Assembly: GCA_012719195.1 (NCBI GenBank)
Contig: JAAYAV010000425.1
Span: 1-8,018 of the forward strand
Length of the DNA stretch: 8,018 nt
Direction: 5' to 3'
Source: Anaerolineae bacterium
GTDB lineage: Bacteria; Chloroflexota; Anaerolineae; DRVO01
The translations under genes and the position numbers were made by a program. This document shows positions 1 through 6,397 of the stretch, in pieces. Numbering within the stretch: position 1 is the stretch's first letter; every line of letters begins with the position of its first letter. Below the pieces are notes generated by a model. That model did no database searches. It was not told the origin of the DNA and saw only the letters and a program-made list of their open reading frames with translations.

Positions 1-176
1 CCATCTTGCCATAGTGTTCGTCCTGTACGGCAAAGCATCGGCGGGTCTTCGGCCGCTGTACCTTTGCCCGTCTCCTTGAGCCAATAGATCGTATCCTCCA
101 AGGTCTCCTCCGGGCTCTCAGAAGCGAGACTGTGGTGATGCGCCAAGGCGATTGCGTAGCCAGCCTGACGCCTTGC
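1..176 (-). pseudogene. Possible gene remnant at left edge, weakly HicB-antitoxin-like
   Basis: On the minus strand one frame is open from just after a TGA at 179-177 to the left edge, about 58 codons. It reads like protein: an aromatic/hydrophobic strand (GYAIALAHHH), then SLASESPEETLEDTIYWLKE, then a tail. The second stretch resembles the HicB antitoxin pattern in which a strand is followed by S-x-G/E-x-T-x-E-E-A-L-x-N and an amphipathic helix. There is no ATG or GTG start after the upstream stop; the only candidate is a TTG. The gene is therefore either a decayed fragment or is frameshifted relative to coding sequence further right. No HicA-like partner is visible. The family assignment is a guess from pattern alone. 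Confidence 0.22.
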
Positions 177-319
177 TCATGCGTCTCAGGAAAGAGCCGG
201 GCTTTCTCCCGTAAAGCAATGCTGGTCGAGTGCCGATAGTTTGTATGCCTACAAGATGTACACTATCCTGCGTCCGTGGCGTGCAGGCGATTTGTGGGGA
301 CGCGCTTGGGGGGAAGAAG
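177..319. other. Leader region upstream of the pilin operon, no gene seen
   Basis: No convincing gene lies between the left-edge remnant and the first pilin-like gene. The stretch contains a small inverted repeat cluster at 235-267, listed separately. I could not find a convincing -35/-10 pair or a sigma54 site, so the operon promoter is unassigned. I also looked for the conserved elements of a class I cyclic-di-GMP riboswitch, which often precedes pilin genes, and did not find them. Confidence 0.4.
235..267. repeat. Inverted repeat upstream of pilin operon
   Basis: GATAGT (235-240) and ACTATC (262-267) are perfect complements. Inside them TTGTA (241-245) and TACAA (250-254) flank a four-base loop TGCC. 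The inner and outer arms are stacked directly on the left side but are separated by seven bases on the right, so this is a bulged hairpin or a pair of regulator half-sites. It lies 53-85 bases before the chosen GTG start. Its function is unknown; a transcription-factor site or a 5' leader hairpin are both possible. Confidence 0.35.
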
Positions 320-1408
320 GTGCCCGCAACGTTAAGACCGAGAGTTTCCAGGGAGAGAAACGACGGCTTCACCTTGATCGAGGTCATGGTGGCGGTCGTG
401 TTGATTGCCGTGTGTCTGTTGGGAATGGTGCAGTTCTTCGCCTCTGCCGGTGACCGAGTCATGGACTCGGAGACCCGTAGCCTGCTGCACCAGATTGCCG
501 CCCAAGAGATCGAGGACATTCGCGCCCTGCCCTACGAGGACATCGGCACGATCGCCGGACAACCGAGTGGGCTGATTCCCGATGTTGAGACGAGAACGGT
601 GGAAGGAGTTCCGGTGGAGATCACCCGGGAGGTGATCTACGTACAGGATCCCAGCTACTCCGGTCCCTACCCGGCCAACTACCGGCGGGTGACCGTGGCT
701 GTGCGGGCCACAGACAGCGAGGAGTTGGCGCCCATGCAACTCAGCACCATTGTGGCCGGGGGGGCGGACGGGGGCACTCTGGACATTACCGTGACCGACC
801 TGGCCGGCCAACCGGTCCGGGACGTGCGCCTGCAGATTGTCAATGACAATCTAGTGCCGCGGGTCGACATCCAGTCTTCTGCCATGCGCACCGATGTGCA
901 GGGACATCTTCTGGTACCGGGTCTGGTTCCGGATGACACCAACGGCTACTACGTGACTGCCACCAAGACCGGCCATAACGATGCGGCCACCTCGGAAGGC
1001 TTGGTCGTCGATCGAGGGACTCCGTTTACCGTGGTTCAGCTCATCGTCGATGAGCTCTCCAGTCTTTCGGTTCGCCTCACAGACGGAACCGGAGTGCCGC
1101 AGGCTGACGTGATGCTTGTTGTCGGCGGACACATCTCTGTTGAGCCCTGGATATTCACCAGGCAGGCGACCACCAACGACGAGGGCGAGGCCTTCTTCGG
1201 GGACCTCCGCTACGCGACCAGTCTTCAGCCCCTCGTATTGCAGACCGTCGATCAATACGAGGCCCTCCTGCAGCTGCCCTTGGGAACCGATTCCGATCCG
1301 GTCGACTCTGGCATTCTTCTTGAGCCCGGCCAGGTCGGTCTGATCCTGGAGCCTGGCACCGACCGCTTCTTGGAACTGGAGCTGCCGGCCCGGCCGGCTG
1401 AACCATGA
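320..1408 (+). CDS. Minor type IV prepilin (PilV/GspI-like) with two C-terminal beta-sandwich domains
   Basis: This 362-residue protein begins with a basic 16-residue leader ending in Gly16, then FTLIEV and a hydrophobic helix (about 17-38). That is the class III prepilin signal cut by PilD-type peptidase, with Glu21 at mature position 5. Residues about 39-145 fit a PilV/GspI-like minor pilin head. After a glycine-rich linker (147-152) come two similar modules, about 153-245 and 248-350. Each has a beta strand, a G-x-P-x-x-D/A-V motif and a later T-N/D-x-x-G turn, typical of carboxypeptidase-regulatory-like (CarboxypepD_reg/CnaB-type) domains. Typical minor pilins are 130-200 residues, so the tail is an addition. 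I chose GTG 320 because it gives a normal leader and follows a purine-rich stretch (GGGGGGAAG); the longer GTG at 230 would add 30 unlikely residues. The stop overlaps the next start (ATGA). It was probably exported and exposed at the pilus tip. Confidence 0.85.
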   Translation: MPATLRPRVSRERNDGFTLIEVMVAVVLIAVCLLGMVQFFASAGDRVMDSETRSLLHQIAAQEIEDIRALPYEDIGTIAGQPSGLIPDVETRTVEGVPVEITREVIYVQDPSYSGPYPANYRRVTVAVRATDSEELAPMQLSTIVAGGADGGTLDITVTDLAGQPVRDVRLQIVNDNLVPRVDIQSSAMRTDVQGHLLVPGLVPDDTNGYYVTATKTGHNDAATSEGLVVDRGTPFTVVQLIVDELSSLSVRLTDGTGVPQADVMLVVGGHISVEPWIFTRQATTNDEGEAFFGDLRYATSLQPLVLQTVDQYEALLQLPLGTDSDPVDSGILLEPGQVGLILEPGTDRFLELELPARPAEP

Positions 1409-2073
1409 GAAGGGCGACCGCCGTTCCCCGGGGCGAGAGAGGCTTCACCTTGGTGGAGCTGTTGGTGGTCATGCTGGTGGCGGGCGTGGTTGCCGCTTCG
1501 GTTCTGGCCCTGTACGGGGGTGTAGTGCGCTCGGCGGCCGATCAAGGCGCCCGCATCACCAACCAGGACTCAGCCCGGCTGGCCATGTATGAAATGAGTC
1601 GACTCATCCGAGGGGCCTGCTCATCGGACTCCAACCTCACCTCCGTATCCGATTCTCTGCACCGGGCGGGTCCCAAGGAGTTGGTCTTCTTCACCGACTT
1701 AGACGGCGACGAATCGGCTGAACGGGTGCGCTACTACCTGTCCGGCACCACTCTGCGCATGCAAACCGCCCAAGCCGACACGTCAGAAAACCCTCCCGTC
1801 TATTCGGCTGCGTACGACACCGATGGGGTGGTCATCCTGGATGGCATCAGAAACGGTGCAGCTGCCTTGTTCACGTACTTCGGCTTTGACGAAGATGCGG
1901 TGAGTCTCTATGGGATTGCAGCGCCGGACTCGGACCCGCTACGGCGTTCGGTGGTTGCGGTCGGAATCCGGTTGCTGGTTAACGAACAACCTGAGATCGC
2001 GCGGGGAGGAGTGGAACTCTCCACCCGCGTGCTGATCAGACAGCGCTACGACGGAGGTCTTGGTGGCAGCTAG
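1405..2073 (+). CDS. Minor type IV prepilin, PilW/GspJ-like
   Basis: The 222-residue protein has a 13-residue basic leader ending in Gly13, then FTLVELLVVMLVAGVVAASV, a textbook prepilin cleavage and N-methylation motif with Glu18 as mature position 5. The head contains an early S-A-R-L-A-M-Y-E-M-S-R-L-I-R-G helix, a central strand-rich region (ELVFFTDLDGD, RVRYYLSG) and a late VVAVGIRLLV plus ELSTRVLIRQRY. This order is typical of PilW/GspJ-type minor pilins. The start overlaps the previous stop by four bases (ATGA at 1405-1408) and has no good Shine-Dalgarno of its own, so translational coupling is likely. It would act with its neighbours in the initiation or tip complex of a type IV pilus or pseudopilus. 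Confidence 0.87.
   Translation: MRRATAVPRGERGFTLVELLVVMLVAGVVAASVLALYGGVVRSAADQGARITNQDSARLAMYEMSRLIRGACSSDSNLTSVSDSLHRAGPKELVFFTDLDGDESAERVRYYLSGTTLRMQTAQADTSENPPVYSAAYDTDGVVILDGIRNGAAALFTYFGFDEDAVSLYGIAAPDSDPLRRSVVAVGIRLLVNEQPEIARGGVELSTRVLIRQRYDGGLGGS
2053..2057 (+). promoter_or_regulatory. Ribosome binding site that decides the start of the PilX-like gene
   Basis: GGAGG lies inside the end of the PilW-like gene. It is five bases from GTG 2063 and only two from the in-frame TTG 2060, so GTG 2063 is the better start. The resulting overlap with the upstream gene is 11 bases. Confidence 0.7.
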
Positions 2074-3598
2074 CGGAGCGCATGGCTATCAGATCCTCAG
2101 ACGCATCGGCCGTCGGCTTGGCCGCCGAAACGAAGGTTATGTCCTTATCGTGGCCATGCTGGTTATGTGCGCCGTACTCCTGCTGGGCGGTGTTCTACTG
2201 CTCCAGGTGCAGAGAAACCAACAGCATGTCCAGCGAGACCGGGCCTACACCCAGTCGTTCGCAATAGCGGAGGCCGGCCTTAACCAGTATCTGTGGATGG
2301 TGGCAAGCGGGATGAGCTCGGAAGTCAACGATTTCGCCATCCCCGGCGCGAGCGAAGAAGACCCTCACAAGATGGCCTACGTCTTTCTCGATCCCTACGA
2401 CTCATCGGTCCAGGGCGAGTACGTCATGGAGGTGACCCCGCCTTCAGCGAACGAGCCCAACATCACAGTGACCGTGACCGGCAAGTCCAACCAGCCGGTG
2501 GAGCAATCCCGCACGGTATCGGCTCATCTGGGACGGCCGGCATTCAGCGAGTACCTGCTTCTCACCAATGAGGAGGTGTGGATCGGGGGCCCGCTGGACC
2601 GGGTGTGGCACGGCAAGACCCATTCGAACACCGGTATCTGCATCGACACCGCGGACCTGACCGATCTGGTTTGTTGCGCCCGCCAGACCTACGTGAGTTC
2701 CATGTTCGGCGGTAGCCATGACGGAGTGTGGTCTGGATGGGAGCATACGGTTCCTCTGAGCAGTCCTTCCCGAAGCCTCTGGCAGTTCCCCGTGCCTGCC
2801 GTGGACTTCGGCACCGTTACCTCGGATTTCGCACGTTTGGGCGAACTCGCCCAGGGAACCGGGGTCAACCTTCCTTACTCCACAGCCGGTCCGCACAACG
2901 AGCGCCGCGGTTGGTACATACAGCTCCTACCCAATGAGAAGTACCAGATCCGCCGGGTCACCGACGAATACGAGTCCCGCAACTACTCGCACGGCAGCCG
3001 CGTGGGCGGGTATCTAACCTATGAGAGTCCGCCTTCGCCTATATCAAGTGGGGCCTATGATTACCCCGAGGACGGAGTGATCTACGTGAACGACCATGTC
3101 TGGGTCGAGGGGACCAATCTGCATGGACGTATCACCATCGCGAGTTCCGGCCAGCTCAACCCGCCCGGCAAGACGGCAGCTACCTCCATCCATATCGTGG
3201 GTGACCTATCGTACTCGCAGAAAGACGGCAGTGTGGCCGTGGGGCTGATTGCCCAGAACAACATTGAGATCCCGGCCTACGCTCCCTACCAGAAGGGAGG
3301 ACAGGTATCGAGGATGGACATGGAGGTCGACGCGGCGCTGATCGCTCAGCAGGGCCGCGAATACAGCCGGGCGGCCGATCTGGGAGGACCCACCAGAGAC
3401 TATCTCGCCATGTATGGTTCGGTCTCGTCCTGTCTGCAGCCCTACCGTTACTCGACGGGCGGGGGCGGGTTCGCGAACGGCGAGAACACCTACGACCCCT
3501 ACCTGCTCCACAACCCGCCGCCCTATTTCCCTACGGTAGGCACCTATCAGATCCTCGATTGGCGTGAACTTCCCCTGTCGCAGGCGGTGGAAGTCTAG
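2063..3598 (+). CDS. PilX-like pilus assembly protein with large C-terminal domain
   Basis: The product is 511 residues. After a basic N-terminus, residues about 25-49 (EGYVLIVAMLVMCAVLLLGG) form the hydrophobic helix of the PilX N-terminal family. It is followed by a Q-x-x-Q-R-D-R-A-Y-x-Q-S-F-A-I-A-E-A-G-L segment (53-73), which is common to PilX and GspK-like proteins. Gly precedes Tyr rather than Phe, and mature Glu5 is absent, as in many PilX/GspK members. The rest, about 160-500, is far larger than classical PilX (about 170-200 residues). It contains repeating strand units such as DGVIYVNDHVWVEG and GRITIASSG, then SIHIVGDLSYS and VAVGLIAQNNIEIP, suggesting a beta-solenoid-like region; DUF4900-type proteins look similar. 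Cysteines occur at 193, 204-205 and 457. The gene closes the pilin operon and is followed by a hairpin. The function is inferred from family and position. Confidence 0.8.
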   Translation: MAASGAHGYQILRRIGRRLGRRNEGYVLIVAMLVMCAVLLLGGVLLLQVQRNQQHVQRDRAYTQSFAIAEAGLNQYLWMVASGMSSEVNDFAIPGASEEDPHKMAYVFLDPYDSSVQGEYVMEVTPPSANEPNITVTVTGKSNQPVEQSRTVSAHLGRPAFSEYLLLTNEEVWIGGPLDRVWHGKTHSNTGICIDTADLTDLVCCARQTYVSSMFGGSHDGVWSGWEHTVPLSSPSRSLWQFPVPAVDFGTVTSDFARLGELAQGTGVNLPYSTAGPHNERRGWYIQLLPNEKYQIRRVTDEYESRNYSHGSRVGGYLTYESPPSPISSGAYDYPEDGVIYVNDHVWVEGTNLHGRITIASSGQLNPPGKTAATSIHIVGDLSYSQKDGSVAVGLIAQNNIEIPAYAPYQKGGQVSRMDMEVDAALIAQQGREYSRAADLGGPTRDYLAMYGSVSSCLQPYRYSTGGGGFANGENTYDPYLLHNPPPYFPTVGTYQILDWRELPLSQAVEV

Positions 3599-3628
3599 CC
3601 ATCTCTGCTAGTCGACCAAGCCGTGCTG

Positions 3629-3656
3629 CGGGGCTGCCTCTGGCATGGCAGCCCCG
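3629..3656 (+). terminator. Probable terminator of the pilin operon
   Basis: GGGGCTGCC (3630-3638) and GGCAGCCCC (3647-3655) are perfect complements around an eight-base loop, and C3629 pairs with G3656 to give a 10-bp stem. It starts about 30 bases after the stop of the PilX-like gene. There is no T-tract after it (GACAGGTTG), so it is not a classical intrinsic terminator, though high-GC bacteria often use such hairpins. Confidence 0.6.
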
Positions 3657-3680
3657 ACAGGTTGATAACGACCCGAATGA

Positions 3681-3914
3681 CCCACCAGCGGGTCCAACGT
3701 TCTCGTCGAGCGCTTCAAGGCCAATCCCGAGTGGGCGCAACTCTACAAACGGCGCCTTGCGGAGTTGAGAAGTAAGTTGTCTGAGGGCGGTCGTGCCGCG
3801 GAGATTCTCGCCGAGTGGGTGACGGTTCTTAAGATGCGGGCCTCAGACTTGGTGTATGCGGCGACTGTCAACGAGGAGGCAGCCAGCATCTCGGGGTGTT
3901 TCACGGCCAGGTAA
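3681..3914 (+). pseudogene. C-terminal gene fragment, possibly CotH-kinase-like
   Basis: Between TGA 3678-3680 and TAA 3912-3914 a 77-codon frame reads like genuine protein, with charged amphipathic helices: NVLVERFKANPEWAQLYKRR, then LAELRSKL, AAEILAEWVTVLKMRASDLV and a short tail. No start codon with a ribosome binding site precedes it. The pattern of a hydrophobic helix, N-P-E-W/F, Y-x-x-R-L-x-E-L and a following helix pair resembles the C-terminal end of CotH-type kinases, where a similar helix follows the catalytic core. The catalytic part is missing, so this would be a decayed leftover. The coding character is moderately supported; the family name is a weak inference. Confidence 0.35.
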
Positions 3915-4335
3915 GGATGCCGGTACCGGTTTGCACAGACGCTATACCGTCATTTCCCTGGGAGAGAACCGGGATTGAACCCAAGGGCCAAGGAGAGACC
4001 GGACACACATGGATGGAATGGCTGTTGCCATACCTGCCACTCGCCCCGGAATCGTTGTTACTAGAGGTCCTCACAGCCATGATTAACCTACGGACGATCA
4101 TGACAGGTCGACCTCCAAGGCCGAGAGTAGTACCGTTGAAGGGCCCCGCCGTCAAGCATTGGTCCTGACGGCCAGATCGGTACCATCTATGTCTCAATGC
4201 CGGAGGCCTTCCCGGACGTCCAGGTGTGGGGTCCGGTCAATCGGCTGGCAGTGCCGGAGAGGCGGGCTACGCAGATTCTGCTACCGCGCGAGATGAGACT
4301 GAGAAGAGTCAAACGCGCTGAGCGGGCTACTCGAG
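3915..4335. other. Intergenic stretch without a convincing gene
   Basis: Short open frames exist on both strands but none has a ribosome binding site or recognisable motifs. One plus-strand frame from about 4138 reads somewhat like protein (DGQIGTIYVSMPEAFPDV, then QVWGPVNRLAVPERRATQ) but runs on into the riboswitch, so at most it is another remnant. A 7-bp inverted repeat, GCCGTCA (4148-4154) with TGACGGC (4166-4172), may form a hairpin. I see no RNA gene. Confidence 0.4.
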
Positions 4336-4365
4336 TTGACACTGCCCGGCTGCCCCGCCTAGAAT
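4336..4365 (+). promoter_or_regulatory. Sigma70-type promoter of the riboswitch operon
   Basis: TTGACA (4336-4341) is a perfect -35 hexamer, followed by an 18-base spacer and TAGAAT (4360-4365), five of six matches to the -10 consensus. The predicted transcript would start at about 4371-4373, only two to four bases before the first paired helix of the cobalamin riboswitch. This close fit supports both calls. Confidence 0.82.
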
Positions 4366-4374
4366 TAGGAGACT

Positions 4375-4561
4375 GTCGGTGTGGCGCGCGGTTCATTCGG
4401 TCGCCTGCCACATGGGAATCCGGTGCAAATCCGGAACTGCCCCGCAGCGGTAAGTGGGAACGAAAGCCGTCAACCAAGCACTGGCTCGCAGGAGCTGGGA
4501 AGCGACGGCCGGTAGGAGACTGCCTCTACAGGTAGACACGCCCACAAGTCCGAAGACCGGC
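4375..4561 (+). ncRNA. Cobalamin riboswitch
   Basis: The aptamer has all the expected parts. Outer helix P1 is GTCGGT (4375-4380) with ACCGGC (4556-4561). Helix P2 is GTGGC (4381-4385) with GCCAC (4407-4411). The B12 box core starts at GGGAATCCGGTGCAAATCCG (4414-4433) and runs through the CCCCGCAGCGGTAA end at about 4453. The CACTGG...CTGGGAAG arm spans 4480-4502, and the closing AAGTCCGAAGACC box is at 4546-4558. An optional variable arm lies at about 4508-4540. It sits directly after a strong promoter and upstream of a methyltransferase gene and cobO, which fits feedback control by adenosylcobalamin. The leader between the aptamer and the first start codon is about 130 bases. Confidence 0.95.
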
Positions 4562-4692
4562 CGAGAGCGTGCACTACCCCGCAACCTCCGAGGGCGAGGC
4601 GCAAGCGGCGAGGCGCTGTTCCCAGGTCTTGGGATCGGGCCTGATTCCGGCCGTTCCGCCGTAGCCCCGATAGGAGAGCAAAGGAGACGGCG
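4562..4692 (+). promoter_or_regulatory. Riboswitch expression platform
   Basis: This leader lies between the aptamer and the methyltransferase start. ATCGGG (4634-4639) can pair with CCCGAT (4666-4671), enclosing a second small stem, CGGC...GCCG. The structure ends ten bases before the Shine-Dalgarno AAGGAG (4681-4686). No T-tract follows, so I favour control of translation over intrinsic termination. A CCTCC at about 4586-4590 could pair with the ribosome binding site. These are hand-drawn helices, not computed folds. Confidence 0.45.
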
Positions 4693-5646
4693 ATGATGGT
4701 TCTGGGTCAGGTCACACGCCTTGCAGTCCAGCCCCACCTTCCTCCCACGGAAACCCCTGTCCTGCCTATCCCCGGGTTGAGTGACTTCGGGCAAGTCATT
4801 GGCGAAAGGAAGGCCGCGTTCCTGGATGGCGCCATGGGGACACAACTGGCGGAGGCCGGCGTCGACATGAGCGGATATGCGAATCTCAAGGATGCGGACG
4901 TTGTGCTTGCCATTCACAAGCGTTATGCCGACTGTGGGGTCGACTTCCTGCTCACAAACACGCTGACTATGAACAGGATCAGCATCCAGTCGCACTCTCA
5001 GAAGGTGGATGTGCGCGCGGTCAACTTGGCCGGAGCGCAGTTGGCGCGCAGGGCCGCCAACGACCATCAATACGTACTCGGCGATATGGGCTCTATCGGG
5101 AAGCTGCTGAAGCCCTACGGACCGCTCGGCGAGAGCGAGGCACACGCCGCTTTCGCGGAGCAGGCGAGCATTCTCGTGGAAGGCCAGGTGGACGGGCTCA
5201 TCATCGAGACCATGTTCGACCTGCGCGAAGCGGTGTGTGCCGTCAGCGCCGCCCGAGACGTGACTGATCTGCCCATCATTGCCTCCATCGCGTTCCACAC
5301 AGCGGCAGACGGAGGAAGAACCCTCATGGGTAACACAGCCCGTGACTGTGCGCTCGCTTTGACCAAGGCCGGCGCTTCGGCCGTCGGTGCCAACTGCGGC
5401 ACCGTGGATCCTCTCGGAATGGCCGCCGTTGTCGAGATCATGCGAAGCGCCACCCCCCTACCCGTCATAGCCCAACCCAATGCCGGCAAAGGCACACACG
5501 TGGAAGGAAGACTGAGCTACGACATGTCACCTGCCGACTTCGCGGCAGGCGCTGCGGCCTGCGTCCGGGCGGGAGCATCCCTGGTTGGCGGCTGCTGCGG
5601 TACTTCGCCCGCGCACATTCTGGCGATGATCGAACTTCTCGGCTGA
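4693..5646 (+). CDS. Stand-alone homocysteine S-methyltransferase domain protein
   Basis: The 317-residue protein is a TIM-barrel homocysteine methyltransferase domain (pfam02574 family), the same fold as the N-terminal module of MetH and of betaine-homocysteine methyltransferase. It shows DGAMGTQL (45-52), a TNT strand end (88-90), IIETM with Glu172, GANCG with Cys235 and GGCCGT with Cys301 and Cys302; the three cysteines are the zinc ligands. Residues 1-38 are a variable extension. There is no pterin-binding, cobalamin-binding or reactivation domain, so it must accept methyl from a separate donor, either a corrinoid protein or a small methyl donor. AAGGAG six bases upstream supports the ATG at 4693. 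It is first in a B12-riboswitch operon with cobO 17 bases downstream, which favours a corrinoid-linked role. The exact methyl donor cannot be read from the sequence. Confidence 0.9.
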   Translation: MMVLGQVTRLAVQPHLPPTETPVLPIPGLSDFGQVIGERKAAFLDGAMGTQLAEAGVDMSGYANLKDADVVLAIHKRYADCGVDFLLTNTLTMNRISIQSHSQKVDVRAVNLAGAQLARRAANDHQYVLGDMGSIGKLLKPYGPLGESEAHAAFAEQASILVEGQVDGLIIETMFDLREAVCAVSAARDVTDLPIIASIAFHTAADGGRTLMGNTARDCALALTKAGASAVGANCGTVDPLGMAAVVEIMRSATPLPVIAQPNAGKGTHVEGRLSYDMSPADFAAGAAACVRAGASLVGGCCGTSPAHILAMIELLG

Positions 5647-5663
5647 CGGGGGAGGCGAGGAAG

Positions 5664-6227
5664 ATGAGCAGTAGAACGAACCTGGCCAGCAGCGCCGACC
5701 AGACCCCCTTCGAACGGGGCTACGTCCACATCTACACCGGAGACGGCAAGGGAAAGACGACCGCGGCCATCGGTCTCGCCGTACGCGCGGCCGGTGCCGG
5801 CCTGCGGGTGTTCATCGGCCAGTTCATGAAGATGGGCGCCTACAGCGAGATCAAAGCGCTCCAGTGCTTCGGTGAAAAGATCGTCTGCCGGCAGTACGGC
5901 GACGGCCGCTGGATCGCGGCACGCCCGACCGAGGTTGAGGTCGAACTCGCTCGGCAAGCTCTCGAGGAGATCCGAGGCATTATCACATCGGAGGAATACC
6001 AGGTCGTGGTTCTCGATGAGATCATCATGGCGACCTGGTTCGGCCTCCTCGATACCCAGGATCTAATCGACCTCATCGACAGCAGGCCAGTACACGTGGA
6101 GCTGGTGCTCACAGGCCGCCGGGCCGGTCAGGAGCTGATCGACCACGCAGATTTGGTGACAGAAATGTGTGAGGTCAAGCACTACTACCAAAACGGGGTT
6201 CTCGCGCGCAAGGGCATCGAAAGCTGA
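5664..6227 (+). CDS. cobO: Corrinoid (cob(I)alamin) adenosyltransferase
   Basis: This 187-residue enzyme of the CobA/CobO/BtuR family transfers the adenosyl group of ATP to the Co(I) centre of corrinoids, giving adenosylcobalamin or its precursors in the cytoplasm. It has the family P-loop TGDGKGKTT (25-33), the R-A-A-G-x-G-L-R-V region, FMKMGAYSE (54-62), VVVLDEI (114-120) and LVLTGRRA (147-154). It lacks the extra residues that make the E. coli protein about 196 long, and its first 18 residues are poorly conserved. GGAGG eight bases upstream supports the ATG. It follows the methyltransferase by 17 bases in the same transcript, so it is under the cobalamin riboswitch, a common arrangement for adenosyltransferases and a natural negative feedback loop. 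Confidence 0.95.
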   Translation: MSSRTNLASSADQTPFERGYVHIYTGDGKGKTTAAIGLAVRAAGAGLRVFIGQFMKMGAYSEIKALQCFGEKIVCRQYGDGRWIAARPTEVEVELARQALEEIRGIITSEEYQVVVLDEIIMATWFGLLDTQDLIDLIDSRPVHVELVLTGRRAGQELIDHADLVTEMCEVKHYYQNGVLARKGIES

Positions 6228-6315
6228 TGACACCTTGTGCACGCGGCTTGCCTCGATCCTGGCCTCCTTCCTGTCCGACTCACCCATCAGACTGCCAGAC
6301 TCAGCGGGGAGTTAT

Positions 6316-6333
6316 GCACACCGTCAAGTGTGC
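6316..6333. repeat. Perfect 6-bp hairpin downstream of cobO
   Basis: GCACAC (6316-6321) and GTGTGC (6328-6333) flank the loop CGTCAA. It lies about 90 bases after the cobO stop. No T-tract follows immediately, although CTCTTTC occurs about ten bases on, so it could help end transcription. Confidence 0.4.
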
Positions 6334-6359
6334 TAAGTCAACGCTCTTTCAGAAGCGCT

Positions 6360-6397
6360 GCATTTCCAGCCGGTTTCACGTTATCGGCTGGCAATGC
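6360..6397. repeat. Long 12-bp inverted repeat downstream of cobO
   Basis: GCATT-T-CCAGCCG (6360-6372) pairs with CGGCTGG-C-AATGC (6385-6397): 5 bp and 7 bp perfect stems separated by one T/C mismatch, around a 12-base loop. It is too long to be chance at ordinary frequency. It may be a Rho-independent-like terminator without a U-tract, or the end of a small mobile or repeated element. Confidence 0.5.

Noticed and set aside
20..65. GC-rich hairpin with a GGCAAAGC motif recalling a cyclic-di-GMP riboswitch
   Set aside because: The second conserved domain and the tetraloop-receptor elements are missing, and the minus-strand frame across it reads like protein.
270..300. Possible sigma54 promoter (TGGCGTGC...TTTGT) before the pilin operon
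   Set aside because: The spacing between the GG and GC elements is wrong and the -12 GC is missing.
3950..3985. tRNA-like T-arm on the minus strand (GGGTTCAATCCC)
   Set aside because: The stem bases around the TTCAATC loop do not pair properly and no anticodon or acceptor arm can be built around it.
4393..5298. Long minus-strand open frame of 301 codons
   Set aside because: It lies opposite the riboswitch and the methyltransferase gene, both of which have clear motifs on the plus strand. Its product is Arg/His/Gly-rich with no recognisable domain, as expected for the shadow of a GC-rich gene.
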